A stretch of DNA of 64,000 nucleotides, from contig JAUTCN010000002.1 in NCBI GenBank assembly GCA_030673965.1, forward strand, positions 484,565 through 548,564, in the 5' to 3' direction. This document shows, piece after piece, positions 1-9,195 of the stretch (its first letter is position 1; each line of letters opens with the position of its first letter). Source of the DNA: Fusobacterium sp. JB019 (GTDB taxonomy: Bacteria > Fusobacteriota > Fusobacteriia > Fusobacteriales > Fusobacteriaceae). The notes under the pieces are model-generated. The model was not told the origin of the DNA and did not search any database. It was given only the letters and a program-made list of their open reading frames with translations. Both the position numbers and the translations under genes were made by a program.

Positions 1-2
1 GA

Positions 3-950
3 ACTCCAATGAACGCTGTTATCAATTATGCAAAATTTGGAATGGATGAAAGTAAAAATGAAAAAGAAGCAACATACTTTAAGCAAATTTACACTAGTGG
101 TAATTATTTGCTTAAAATTTTAAATGAGAATCTAGAAAAAGAAAATACCAAAACTCATGTTTTAAAAAAAGAAATAATTAGCTTAAAAGAAATATTTCTT
201 AACATTTTAACTATTACAACTCCTAAAGCTAAATCTAAAAAAATTAACCTTATCACCAATCTTGAAAAATTTCAAAAAAAAGATGAAAAAATATTTTGTA
301 ACAAAACGAGAATCAGTCAATTAATTATAAACAGTTTAAACAATGCTATTAAGTACAGTGAAATAAATCAAAATCTGATTTTAGATATTAATTTATTAAA
401 ATTAGATTCAAATAAATACTCTTTAGAATATACAATTATATGTACTGATTCAAATGAAGAAAAAATTACTTCTATTTCTAAAATACCAGTTGAACTAATT
501 AAAGAAATAGAAAATCTAAAGATACCAGATAAATATAAAAGTGAAGGCTCTAAAAATTATGATACTTCTCTTAAAATATTAGTTTGCGAAGATAATGAAA
601 TAAACTTTAAAATTATACACAAACTTTTAAGTTCAAAGGGACATAATGTTGATATTGCTGAAAATGGCCTAATTGGTTTAAATAAAGTTAAATCTAAAAA
701 ATATGATTTAATAATCATGGATATTAAAATGCCTATAATGGACGGACTAGAAGCCAGTAAAGAAATTAGAAAATTTAATAAACATATTCCTATAATAGCT
801 TTATCTGCAAATTCTTATGAAAAAGACATTCAAAAATCATTAGAAGTAGGAATGAATATTCATTTATCTAAACCAATTGAACCAAAAAAATTATTTGAAA
901 CTTTAAAAATTTTAGCTCTGAAAAAAACAACTCCATCTATTTCTTTATGA
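3..950 (+). CDS. Hybrid sensor kinase/response regulator, 3' part only
   Basis: The reading frame is open to the left edge and begins with T-P-M-N, the end of a histidine-kinase H-box (H-D-x-R-T-P-x-N), so the true start and the phosphorylated His lie outside the window. After the HisKA helices comes an ATPase-like N-box (NSLNNAIKYS, about residues 109-118 counted from the first Met). The G1 and G2 nucleotide boxes that should follow are missing: the frame runs about 70 residues straight into a receiver domain (about 189-313; acidic pocket E-D, phosphoacceptor D about 238 in IIMDIKMP, conserved K in HLSKP). It is a clear paralogue of the kinase at 14658-18125, which keeps both G boxes. The catalytic half therefore looks degenerate, so this protein may act as a phosphatase or phosphotransfer scaffold rather than a kinase (inference). 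Confidence 0.85.
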   Translation, partial: TPMNAVINYAKFGMDESKNEKEATYFKQIYTSGNYLLKILNENLEKENTKTHVLKKEIISLKEIFLNILTITTPKAKSKKINLITNLEKFQKKDEKIFCNKTRISQLIINSLNNAIKYSEINQNLILDINLLKLDSNKYSLEYTIICTDSNEEKITSISKIPVELIKEIENLKIPDKYKSEGSKNYDTSLKILVCEDNEINFKIIHKLLSSKGHNVDIAENGLIGLNKVKSKKYDLIIMDIKMPIMDGLEASKEIRKFNKHIPIIALSANSYEKDIQKSLEVGMNIHLSKPIEPKKLFETLKILALKKTTPSISL

Positions 951-969
951 GGGTTAAAGCAAAAAAACT

Positions 970-1063
970 AAATACCTTAAAACCTTTTATTTTAAATAAA
1001 GATTACATTTTTTTAAACTAAATATATATTCTAAAAGTCAAAAGGTTATAGGGTATTTTTTTT
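970..1063. promoter_or_regulatory. Long inverted repeat with T-tract before hcp
   Basis: Arms at 970-988 and 1040-1058 can pair over nearly their whole length (AAATACC with GGGTATTT, AACCTTTT with AAAAGGTT, one small internal mismatch), followed by eight or more T. The 51-base loop is unusually long for a terminator. It could end the upstream kinase transcript or be a control element for hcp. No nitrosative-stress regulator site was recognised with confidence. Confidence 0.5.
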
Positions 1064-1093
1064 GGTTAAAGTAAGATTGATAGGAGGGAATTA

Positions 1094-2731
1094 ATGGAAG
1101 AAAAAATGTTTTGTTGGCAATGTCAAGAAACTGCAAGAAACACTGGATGTACTGTTAGAGGTGTGTGTGGTAAAAATGACACGGTAGCTAGAATTCAAGA
1201 TTTATTAATTTACACTACAAAGGGACTTTCTGAAGTAACAACTAGACTAAGAGCTGAGGGAGAAAAAATTTCAAAGGAAACCAATCGTTTAGTAACTCTT
1301 AATCTTTTTACAACTATCACCAACGCAAATTTTGACGAAGAGGCCCTAAAGGATCGAATAGAAAAAACTATCGCTTTAAGAGATGAATTAATTAAAAAAT
1401 TAAAGGATAAGACTGGACTTTCAAAAGCTGCTTTATTTAATGATAAAAGAGAGAATTTTGAAATTTTCCATGAAGGAGTTGGAGTACTTGCAACTGAAAA
1501 TGAAGATATTAGAAGTCTTAGAGAACTAATTACTTATGGATTAAAAGGAATCTCAGCTTATGCTAAACATGCTGATGTTTTACTTGAAAATAATGAAGAA
1601 CTTGATACCTTTATTCAAAGTGCTTTAGCAAAAACTTTAGATGATAATTTAGTTGTCGCTGATCTTGTTAATTTAACTTTAGAAACAGGAAAATACGGGG
1701 TAGAAGCTATGGCTTTACTTGATAAAGCTAATACTGGTACATATGGAAATCCTGAAATAACTGAAGTTAATATAGGGGTTAGAAAAAATCCTGGAATACT
1801 TGTATCTGGACATGATTTAAGAGATTTAGAAATGTTATTTGAACAAACAAAAGGAACTGGAGTAGATATCTATACTCACTCTGAGATGTTACCTGCTCAT
1901 TACTATCCAAAATTTAAAAAATATGATAATTTTGTTGGAAACTATGGAAACGCTTGGTGGAAACAAAAAGAAGAGTTTGAATCATTTAATGGTCCTATCC
2001 TTATGACAACAAACTGTATTGTTCCTCCTAAGGATTCATATAAAGATAAAATATTTACAACAGGTTCTGCTGGGTTCCCTGGATGTAAACATATTCCTGG
2101 AGAAGTCGGAGAAATTAAAGATTTTTCTGAAATAATTGAAATGGCTAAAAATTGTCCTCCTCCAAAAGAAATAGAAACTGGAAAAATTGTAGGAGGTTTT
2201 GCGCATAATCAAGTTATTGCTCTTGCTGATAAAGTTGTAGAAGCTGTGAAATCAGGAGCTATTAAGAAATTTGTAGTTATGGCTGGTTGTGATGGAAGAC
2301 AAAAAGGTAGAGATTATTATACTGAATTTGCAAAAGCTCTTCCTAAAGATACTATTATCTTAACTGCTGGTTGCGCTAAATATAGATATAATAAATTAGA
2401 TTTAGGAGATATTGGAGGAATTCCTAGAGTTCTAGATGCAGGACAATGTAATGACTCTTATTCTCTAGCTGTAATTGCTTTAAAATTAAAAGAAGTCTTT
2501 GGATTAGAAGATATTAATGAATTACCAATCATATATAACATAGCTTGGTATGAACAAAAAGCTGTAATCGTATTACTTGCTTTACTTTACTTAGGAGTTA
2601 AGAATATTCATTTAGGACCAACACTACCTGCATTTTTATCACCAAATGTTGCCAATGTTTTAATTGAAAACTTTAAAATTGCTGGAATAGGAACTGTTGA
2701 AGAAGATATGAAAATATTCTTTAATAATTAG
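1094..2731 (+). CDS. hcp: Hydroxylamine reductase / hybrid cluster protein
   Basis: Hybrid cluster protein of 545 residues, the usual class I length. The N-terminal cysteine set is C-x2-C-x8-C-x5-C (residues 7-25), which binds the proximal Fe-S cluster. Later Cys/His/Glu residues in [31 protein letters not shown] and GQCNDSYS supply ligands of the hybrid cluster, as known for the family. The enzyme reduces hydroxylamine and is thought to act mainly as a nitric oxide reductase or in nitrosative-stress defence. A strong AGGAGG lies five bases before the ATG. A small ferredoxin gene follows 61 bases later and is a plausible electron donor, since no Hcr-type reductase gene is nearby. Confidence 0.95.
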   Translation: MEEKMFCWQCQETARNTGCTVRGVCGKNDTVARIQDLLIYTTKGLSEVTTRLRAEGEKISKETNRLVTLNLFTTITNANFDEEALKDRIEKTIALRDELIKKLKDKTGLSKAALFNDKRENFEIFHEGVGVLATENEDIRSLRELITYGLKGISAYAKHADVLLENNEELDTFIQSALAKTLDDNLVVADLVNLTLETGKYGVEAMALLDKANTGTYGNPEITEVNIGVRKNPGILVSGHDLRDLEMLFEQTKGTGVDIYTHSEMLPAHYYPKFKKYDNFVGNYGNAWWKQKEEFESFNGPILMTTNCIVPPKDSYKDKIFTTGSAGFPGCKHIPGEVGEIKDFSEIIEMAKNCPPPKEIETGKIVGGFAHNQVIALADKVVEAVKSGAIKKFVVMAGCDGRQKGRDYYTEFAKALPKDTIILTAGCAKYRYNKLDLGDIGGIPRVLDAGQCNDSYSLAVIALKLKEVFGLEDINELPIIYNIAWYEQKAVIVLLALLYLGVKNIHLGPTLPAFLSPNVANVLIENFKIAGIGTVEEDMKIFFNN

Positions 2732-2792
2732 AAACTAACTCACCATGAATTAGTGATTTTATATTTATTTATTAAGTTTAGGAGGGATGTTT

Positions 2793-2966
2793 ATGCATGT
2801 AATCAATGAAAGTGAATGTATTGGATGTGGAGCTTGTGCTGGTGTATGCCCTGTGGACGCAATTGCGCCTACTGAAGAAGGGAAATATAGAATAAGTGAC
2901 ACTTGTATTAATTGTGGAGCTTGTGTAGAAACTTGTCCTGTAGATGCAATTTCTCCAGGAGATTAA
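2793..2966 (+). CDS. Small 2[4Fe-4S] ferredoxin
   Basis: A 57-residue protein with two C-x2-C-x2-C-x3-C-P motifs (CIGCGACAGVCP and CINCGACVETCP), the bacterial 2[4Fe-4S] ferredoxin pattern, with nothing else in the chain. AGGAGGG at 2780-2786 fits the ATG at 2793; the in-frame ATG at 2787 is too close to that site. It follows hcp on the same strand and ends at a strong terminator, so it probably carries electrons to Hcp and may also serve the hydrogenases nearby (inference). Confidence 0.95.
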   Translation: MHVINESECIGCGACAGVCPVDAIAPTEEGKYRISDTCINCGACVETCPVDAISPGD

Positions 2967-2992
2967 TAATTCTTAACCTTAAACTTATTATT

Positions 2993-3023
2993 AAAAAAGG
3001 GGCTGTAAAACAGCTCCTTTTTT
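2993..3023. terminator. Bidirectional terminator between ferredoxin and pmbA
   Basis: Stem AAAAAAGGGGCTG (2993-3005), loop TAAAA, stem CAGCTCCTTTTTT (3011-3023), with one G-U pair. A-tract and T-tract flank it, so it can work in both directions for the convergent hcp-ferredoxin and pmbA transcripts. Confidence 0.9.
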
Positions 3024-3038
3024 AATATAATTTATTTT

Positions 3039-4382
3039 CTAATCACTTTCAATATTTAAACCTTTTATTAAAAGAGAAGGACAACCAATTCCAGAAGAAT
3101 CAAATTTAAAGTCATTTCCTAATTTTTTAATATTATTTAATAGTTCATAAAAGTTTCCAGCTATTGTTATTTGATTTAAACCTTTATCTAACTTTCCATC
3201 TTTAATATAAAAACCTTCTCCTGCTAATGAAAAATCACCTGATATAGAATTTAATCCTGAATGTAATCCTGCAAAACTAGTTATATAAACTCCGTTTCCA
3301 ATCTCTTTAAATAAATCTTCAAGAGAAGTTTCACCATTTTTCAAATAAAGATTATAGCATGATGTTCCTATAGTCCCTTTATAACCACCTTTACTGGCAT
3401 TTCCTGTGGATTTTACTCCGTCTTTTTTAGCAGTTTTTAAATTATATAAATAAGTTTTTAATACTCCGTCCTTTATTATTTCTTTATATTCAGTAGGTAC
3501 TCCCTCTGCATCAAAAGATGAATTAGAATACCCATCTTTTAAAAATGGATCATCTATTAAGGTTATATTTTCATTTGCAATAACTTCATTTAATTTTCCT
3601 TTTAATTTTGATATTCCCTTTTGAACAGATTCAGCATAAAAATTTCCAAGCATGCTTCCTAGTAAAGAAGCAAAAGTTAAGTTTTCTACAACACATAAAT
3701 CATTATCTAAAGATACATTAATTACATCTAATTTTGAAATTGCTTTTTTTACAACTTCATCTCCAAGTTTCTTATAATCAAAGTCAGAAAATCTTTTACC
3801 AATTTTAAAATCATAGGCTGTTTTAATTTTATCTTTTTCCATAACAGAAATTGAAAGAACTGTATAGGCAAAATTTCCCTCATCTCTTAAATCAATTCCC
3901 TTTGAATTTTTTATAACTCTTTCACCTTTTCCTATTACAAATGTGCAGTTATTTATATTCTTTATTCTCTTATCCAAAGATTTAACATAACTTTCCATTT
4001 TAAATAAAAAATCTTTCATATCATCAACAGTAATATCTTCTAATTCTTTACTATAAGTTTCTGTCTCTTTATATTCACATTTTTCACCGAATATTATTTG
4101 TTCATCTGTATTTTCTATTATAGAAGCATTTTCCTTAGCTTCATTAATTAAAAACATTATATCTTCTTCTTCAAAACTTTCACTATATGAATAACCCATT
4201 TTATCCTGAAACTTTCCTCTAAAAGAAATTCCTTGATTGGTATTATCTGAGAAAGAATCAATCTTACTATCAAAAACTTTAACAGTAGTATTTTCACCAG
4301 ACATATAGTAAACTTCAAATTCCTCTATCTTAAGTTCTTTAGCTTTTTTAAAAAGTTTTTCTATAAATATATTTTTATTCAT
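3039..4382 (-). CDS. pmbA: TldD/PmbA-family metalloprotease, PmbA (TldE) type
   Basis: 447 residues with the TldD/PmbA fold signature: N-terminal E-x-Y-x-x-x-G-E-N-T-T-V-K-V, a central region ending in D-P-x-L, and the C-terminal block SISGDFSLAGEGFYIKDGK followed by TIAGNFYELL. The HExxxH-type zinc motif of TldD is absent, which places it with PmbA/TldE. In E. coli, TldD and TldE form a peptidase that matures microcins and degrades CcdA. No tldD partner is in the window. Start ATG has AGGAGG upstream; a TATAAT at 4410-4415 on this strand is a possible -10 box. The gene stands alone. Confidence 0.85.
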   Translation of the reverse strand: MNKNIFIEKLFKKAKELKIEEFEVYYMSGENTTVKVFDSKIDSFSDNTNQGISFRGKFQDKMGYSYSESFEEEDIMFLINEAKENASIIENTDEQIIFGEKCEYKETETYSKELEDITVDDMKDFLFKMESYVKSLDKRIKNINNCTFVIGKGERVIKNSKGIDLRDEGNFAYTVLSISVMEKDKIKTAYDFKIGKRFSDFDYKKLGDEVVKKAISKLDVINVSLDNDLCVVENLTFASLLGSMLGNFYAESVQKGISKLKGKLNEVIANENITLIDDPFLKDGYSNSSFDAEGVPTEYKEIIKDGVLKTYLYNLKTAKKDGVKSTGNASKGGYKGTIGTSCYNLYLKNGETSLEDLFKEIGNGVYITSFAGLHSGLNSISGDFSLAGEGFYIKDGKLDKGLNQITIAGNFYELLNNIKKLGNDFKFDSSGIGCPSLLIKGLNIESD

Positions 4383-4831
4383 TATTCCTCCTAACTACAG
4401 TATAGTATAATTATATCATGAATTTAAAAATAAAATTATAGCATTTTTTTACCAATTTTTAAAAAAAGCAACGTATTTTTAATAAGATTTTAATTTGTTC
4501 ACTATAAATTAATATTTTTAATTCATACTTGATAAATTTTTAATCAAATACCCCTCTTTTTCACAAGAAATTTTTTTTATATTTTTTGTTTTCTTTTAAC
4601 TTAAATCCTCATAAATTCTTGTACATCAAACATTAAAACAAAGAAGCTTTAATTATTAAAATTATATATGTTAAAACTGTTAACTTTTTACCTTTTTAAA
4701 GAATAGTTTTTCATCTGTTAAGTAATATTTAAATTTTTATGTTTATCTTTTTCAATTTTCATAGTATAATAGGAAATATGGATATGGTTTATTAATTTTT
4801 TAAAATTTAGTTTAAAATTTAGGAGGAAGTA
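4383..4831. other. 449-bp AT-rich intergenic region
   Basis: Region between the divergent pmbA and hydrogenase genes. No ORF with a ribosome site, tRNA or riboswitch could be recognised. It carries a possible pmbA -10 at 4410-4415 (minus) and TATAAT at 4765-4770 (plus), about 60 bases before the hydrogenase start, without a good -35 box. A ribosome site AGGAGG directly precedes position 4832. The length suggests regulated transcription of the hydrogenase, but no operator is evident. Confidence 0.5.
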
Positions 4832-6781
4832 ATGTTTGAAAATAATCTTTTTAGCGGTAATAAACAAGTTATCATACAGAGTTCTGTAGGTTCTGTGTTT
4901 TCTTCTACAGCTGAAAAAGAATTAAAAGCAGCTATTAAAAAGGGAGATAATGCTATTGCTATTTCAGGAAGAGTAGTTAATCCCGGGGTTTACGAGATAT
5001 CAGATGGTTTCTCTCTAAAGGATGTAATTGATTTAGCTGGGGGTATATCAGGTAAGAAAAAATTCAAAGCAGCTCAATTTGGGCTACCATTTGGAGGTTT
5101 CATTACTGAAGAGTTTTTAAATACTCCAATAGATAACAAATTATTTAGTAAAAACAACAATAGAAGTATTATAATATTATCAGAAGAAGACTGTATTATA
5201 TCTTTTTCTAAATTCTATATTGAGTTTTTATTAGGTAAAATGCAACAAAGAGGATATTTAGGATATTCTAGAGTTCAATATGAAATAGAAAGAACTTGGA
5301 GAGTTTTAGAAAGAATCTCAATGGGTAAAGCAAACATGAGAGATGTTTTCCTATTAAGACAACTTTCAGAAGCTATCAAGCATACTTTAAATCAAGAAAG
5401 TAATTTAGTTCTTGAATCAATTGATAAATTTTATGATGAATATAAAAGTCATATAGAAAGAGGAACTTGCCCAGCTGGACAATGTATCCAACTTTTAAAA
5501 TTTAAAATCACAAGTAAATGTATTGGTTGTACAGCTTGTGCGAGAGTTTGTCCAGTTAACTGTATTTCTGGAGAATTAAAGAAAAAACATAGAATTGATA
5601 ATGATAAATGTACTCACTGTGGTCAATGTGTTGTTGCTTGTCCAGTTGGTGCAATTTTCGAAGGAGATCATACAATTCAATTATTAAGACATATTGCTAC
5701 ACCTAATAAGGTTGTAGTTGCACAAATAGCTCCAGCTGTAAGAGTTGCCATTGGTGAAGCTTTTGGTTATGAACCTGGAGAAAACTTAGAAAGAAAATTA
5801 GTTGCTGCACTTAAGAAAATAGGTGTTGACTATGTATTCGATACAAGTTGGGCAGCTGATCTTACTATAATGGAAGAAGCTACTGAATTCCAACACAGAT
5901 TAGAAAAATTCTATAATGGAGAAGAAGTTAAACTTCCAATTCTAACTTCTTGTTGTCCTGCATGGATTAAATTCTTTGAGCAAAGTTATCCTGATATGCT
6001 AGATGTTCCATCATCTGTAAAATCACCTATGGAAATTTTCTCAACTGTAACAAAGGATTTATGGGCTAAAAATTTAGGTTTAACTAGAGAACAAGTTTCT
6101 GTAGTTGCTATAATGCCTTGTTTAGCTAAAAAATATGAAGCTTCAAGAGATGAATTTTCTAGAGGAGATAACTATGACACAGATTTTGTTATCACAACAA
6201 GAGAGTTAATAAAAATCTTTAAACAGTCAAATATAGATTTAAATGATATGGAAGATGAAGAATTCGATGATCCATTAGGAGAATATTCAGGAGCTGGAAT
6301 CATCTTTGGAAGAACTGGAGGAGTTATCGAAGCAACAACAAGAACAACCGTTGAGATGATTACCGGTAAAAGATTAGATGATATAGAATTCCACGAACTT
6401 AGAGGATGGGAAGGATTCAGAACTGCTGAAGTTAAGCTTGGACATGTTGAGCTTAGAGTAGGTATTGCCCACGGATTAGAAGAAGCCGCTAAAATGCTAG
6501 ATAAAATAAGAGCTGGAGAAGAATTCTTCCACGCTATTGAAATCATGGCATGTAAAGGTGGATGTATTGGTGGAGGTGGACAACCAAAAGCCAGAAAGAA
6601 AATGGAAGTTCTTAAAAAAAGAGCTGAAGGGTTAAATAGTATTGATAAGGCCAAAGTAATTAGAAGATCTCATGAAAATGAATCTGTTAAAGCTATTTAT
6701 AGAGATTACTTAGACCACCCAATGAGTAGAAAAGCTCATGAATTATTACATACTAAATATTTCCCAAAATTAAAATACTAA
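4832..6781 (+). CDS. [FeFe]-hydrogenase fused to a cysteine-less NuoF/HydB-like domain
   Basis: 649 residues. Residues 220-275 hold two [4Fe-4S] ferredoxin motifs (CIGCTACARVCP, CTHCGQCVVACP). The H-cluster domain follows with all three signatures: TSCCPAW (372-378), MPCLAKKYE (428-436) and MACKGGCIGGGGQP near 570. It therefore should reduce protons or oxidise H2. The first 210 residues match the C-terminal half of HydB/NuoF (SLBB fold, then the helical N3-cluster region), but the Cys ligands present in HydB at 12398-12424 (E-S-C-G-K-C-x-x-C) and the later Cys are replaced (LLGKMQQRGYLGY). The FMN/NADH domain and the N-terminal [2Fe-2S] domain of standard HydA are absent. It is a single-gene unit with its own terminator. 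Its electron partner is probably ferredoxin. Confidence 0.93.
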   Translation: MFENNLFSGNKQVIIQSSVGSVFSSTAEKELKAAIKKGDNAIAISGRVVNPGVYEISDGFSLKDVIDLAGGISGKKKFKAAQFGLPFGGFITEEFLNTPIDNKLFSKNNNRSIIILSEEDCIISFSKFYIEFLLGKMQQRGYLGYSRVQYEIERTWRVLERISMGKANMRDVFLLRQLSEAIKHTLNQESNLVLESIDKFYDEYKSHIERGTCPAGQCIQLLKFKITSKCIGCTACARVCPVNCISGELKKKHRIDNDKCTHCGQCVVACPVGAIFEGDHTIQLLRHIATPNKVVVAQIAPAVRVAIGEAFGYEPGENLERKLVAALKKIGVDYVFDTSWAADLTIMEEATEFQHRLEKFYNGEEVKLPILTSCCPAWIKFFEQSYPDMLDVPSSVKSPMEIFSTVTKDLWAKNLGLTREQVSVVAIMPCLAKKYEASRDEFSRGDNYDTDFVITTRELIKIFKQSNIDLNDMEDEEFDDPLGEYSGAGIIFGRTGGVIEATTRTTVEMITGKRLDDIEFHELRGWEGFRTAEVKLGHVELRVGIAHGLEEAAKMLDKIRAGEEFFHAIEIMACKGGCIGGGGQPKARKKMEVLKKRAEGLNSIDKAKVIRRSHENESVKAIYRDYLDHPMSRKAHELLHTKYFPKLKY

Positions 6782-6804
6782 AATTGCCTAAAAAACTTAC
6801 CCTA

Positions 6805-6838
6805 AAAAACCGCTATATTTTATATAGCGGTTTTTTTT
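6805..6838 (+). terminator. Terminator after the fused hydrogenase
   Basis: Perfect stem: AAAAACCGCTATA (6805-6817) pairs with TATAGCGGTTTTT (6823-6835) across a five-base loop, continued by T residues. Confidence 0.93.
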
Positions 6839-6897
6839 ATTCTTCTATTATGATATAATTTTTTTATAAGATTATTATATAAAGGAAGGGTTGTACT

Positions 6898-7662
6898 ATG
6901 GAATTATATATATATGCAGGAGATAAAATACTTAGAAAGGATGATGAAAATGAACTTATTGTTCCTTCAGAAAAAGAATTTACAATTGATCAAGATTTTG
7001 AGTTTAAACCATTTAAACTAAACGATAAAAAAGCTGGATATTTAGTTGAAGTAGATGAAAAATATGATATCCCTGAGGGCTTTAAATTTGAAGATATTAA
7101 AAAATGTAGACGTTTTCATAAAAACGAAGTTTATTCTAGAGTGATTCAAGCTAAGGCTATTTTAAATTGGGATAGAACTCATAGATATTGCGGAATTTGT
7201 GGAGAAAAATTACCTCCAATGAATGAAGATAAATCAAAAGTTTGTCCTAAATGTAAAAAACTATTATTTCCTGAAATAGCTTGTGCTATTATTGTGGGAA
7301 TAACTAAAGGAGATAAATTGCTTCTTGCTCACAATACTAATTTTTTAAAGGATAGATATAGTATCCTTGCTGGCTTTGTAGAATTAGGGGAAACTCTTGA
7401 AGATGCAGTTAGAAGAGAAATAAAAGAAGAGGTCAACATTAATGTTAAAAACATTAAATATTTTGGTTCTCAATCTTGGCCTTTTCCTAGTTCTATGATG
7501 TTTGGATTTACTGCTGAATATGAAAGCGGTGAAATTGATCCTGATGGAATAGAAATTGAAAAAGGAAATTGGTTCTCAAAGGACAATGTTCCAAATATTC
7601 CTCCTTATGGAAGTATCTCTAGAGAAATCATTGATTACTGCTTAAATAAAAATGAAAAATAA
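6898..7662 (+). CDS. nudC: NAD+ diphosphatase (NudC-type Nudix hydrolase)
   Basis: 254 residues. A four-Cys zinc ribbon (YCGICGEKL ... VCPKCKK, about residues 98-121) precedes a complete Nudix box beginning GFVELGETLEDA and ending REIKEEV (about 160-181). The NudC hallmark S-Q-x-W-P-F-P-x-S is present as SQSWPFPSS, with Ser in place of the usual Pro. The family hydrolyses NAD(H) to NMN(H) and AMP and removes NAD caps from RNA. Monocistronic: terminators lie on both sides. The ribosome site is GGAAGGG before the ATG. Confidence 0.92.
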   Translation: MELYIYAGDKILRKDDENELIVPSEKEFTIDQDFEFKPFKLNDKKAGYLVEVDEKYDIPEGFKFEDIKKCRRFHKNEVYSRVIQAKAILNWDRTHRYCGICGEKLPPMNEDKSKVCPKCKKLLFPEIACAIIVGITKGDKLLLAHNTNFLKDRYSILAGFVELGETLEDAVRREIKEEVNINVKNIKYFGSQSWPFPSSMMFGFTAEYESGEIDPDGIEIEKGNWFSKDNVPNIPPYGSISREIIDYCLNKNEK

Positions 7663-7668
7663 TATAGT

Positions 7669-7697
7669 AAAAAGGATTGCTTACGCAATCCTTTTTT
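7669..7697. terminator. Terminator between nudC and the AGCS transporter
   Basis: AAAAAGGATTGC (7669-7680), loop TTAC, GCAATCCTTTTTTT. Twelve-base perfect stem with flanking A and T tracts, usable by both convergent genes. Confidence 0.92.
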
Positions 7698-7746
7698 TAG
7701 GGTAATATATCTCTCTATCTAATCAAGATAAAATCTTTATTATCTA

Positions 7747-9141
7747 TTAATCTTCCCAACATTCAGCATGTTTTAATCCAGGGATTGAACTTGCTTTGAA
7801 TACAGGATCTAAACCTTGTTTCTTTTGTTCTTGGTAATCTTTTATTACAGCGAAAGCAATTTTAGAAAGTAATAAGATAGTAACTAAGTTCATTATTGCC
7901 ATTAATCCCATGAATAAATCTGCAAGATCCCAAACAATTTGAATTTTAGCAACACAACCAAACATAACCATTCCAACAACTAATACTCTGTAAGCCATTA
8001 ACCAACCTTTATTATCAGAATTTATAAATTCAATATTTGTTTCACCATAATAGTAATTTCCTATTACTGAAGAGAAGGCAAACATTAGAATACAAACTGC
8101 TATAAAGATAGCTCCCCATGACCCAACTTGTGCTACTATTGAATCTTGAGTTAATTGAATTCCGTTAGCATTTCCATTATTATAGAATCCTGAAATTAAT
8201 ATTATGAAAGCTGTAGCAGAACATATTACAATTGTATCTGTAAATATTCCAAGAGCATGAATAAGTCCTTGCTTAACTGGATGTGAAACATTTGGTGCTG
8301 CTGCTGCATTTGGAGCACTACCCATTCCAGCTTCGTTAGAGAATAATCCTCTTTTTATACCTTGCATTATTACAACTCCAAATAATCCACCTGCTGCTTG
8401 TTTTAGTCCAAAAGCACTAGTTACAATCATCTTTAATATTGAAGGAATCATTGTAATATTTTTTCCTATTATGAATAAAGCAACTATAATATAAGCAACT
8501 GCCATAACTGGTACTAATATTTCAGAAACACGAGCTATTCTTTTAACTCCACCAAAAATGATAATTGCTGTTGCTGCTGTTAAAACTAATCCAACATGAA
8601 CTCTACTAATATTAAATGCTTTTTCAAATGCAAATGAAATAGTATTAGCTTGAACTGAGTTAAATATTAATCCGTAAGTAATTGAAATTAAGATTGAGAA
8701 AGTAACTCCCATCCATCTTTTTCCTAAAGCTTTTTCCATGTAGTAAGCAGGTCCCCCTCTAAAGTGGTCTCCTTCTTTAATTTTAAATACTTGAGCTAAA
8801 GTACACTCAACTAAACTTGAACTAGCTCCTATTAAAGCAACAACCCACATCCAGAAAACTGCTCCAGGTCCACCTATTGCAATAGCTATTGCAACTCCTG
8901 CTAAGTTACCTGTACCAACACTTGATGCTATTGAGATACAAAAAGCTTGGAAAGAAGAAACTCCGCCTTTTTCATCATTTGAACCACTGCTTAAAACTCT
9001 AAACATTTCTTTTATCATTCTAATTTGAATAAATCCTGTTTTAAGAGTAAAAAATCCACCTGCTAATAATAGTAACGCTATTAAAATATAAGACCATAAG
9101 TATGTATTAATCGTCCCCACAAAACTCCCTAAAAAATTCAT
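7747..9141 (-). CDS. Sodium:amino-acid symporter, AGCS family (probably glutamine or alanine)
   Basis: 464 residues, strongly hydrophobic, with AGCS family blocks: TGFIQIRMIKEMFR near residue 35, SSVGTGNLAGVA near 73, GGPAYYMEKALG near 130, and GLFSNEAGMGSAPNAAA near 265. Such carriers import alanine, glycine or glutamine with Na+. It lies 54 bases downstream of a glutaminase gene on the same strand. In Bacillus subtilis a glutaminase gene is paired with the AGCS glutamine carrier GlnT, so glutamine is the favoured substrate here (inference from context). Ribosome site AAGGGGG. The shared terminator at 7669-7697 ends the operon. Confidence 0.9.
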   Translation of the reverse strand: MNFLGSFVGTINTYLWSYILIALLLLAGGFFTLKTGFIQIRMIKEMFRVLSSGSNDEKGGVSSFQAFCISIASSVGTGNLAGVAIAIAIGGPGAVFWMWVVALIGASSSLVECTLAQVFKIKEGDHFRGGPAYYMEKALGKRWMGVTFSILISITYGLIFNSVQANTISFAFEKAFNISRVHVGLVLTAATAIIIFGGVKRIARVSEILVPVMAVAYIIVALFIIGKNITMIPSILKMIVTSAFGLKQAAGGLFGVVIMQGIKRGLFSNEAGMGSAPNAAAAPNVSHPVKQGLIHALGIFTDTIVICSATAFIILISGFYNNGNANGIQLTQDSIVAQVGSWGAIFIAVCILMFAFSSVIGNYYYGETNIEFINSDNKGWLMAYRVLVVGMVMFGCVAKIQIVWDLADLFMGLMAIMNLVTILLLSKIAFAVIKDYQEQKKQGLDPVFKASSIPGLKHAECWED

Positions 9142-9195
9142 GTAATTCCCCCTTTAATTTCTTGTTATATATATATTTGTGTAAAAAATTTATTA

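Noticed and set aside
2732..2792. Attenuator between hcp and ferredoxin
   Set aside because: Only a four-base stem (TCAC/GTGA) is possible.
6172..6654. Minus-strand 160-residue frame inside the fused hydrogenase
   Set aside because: Complement of a strongly conserved coding region; the amino-acid pattern is that of a shadow frame.
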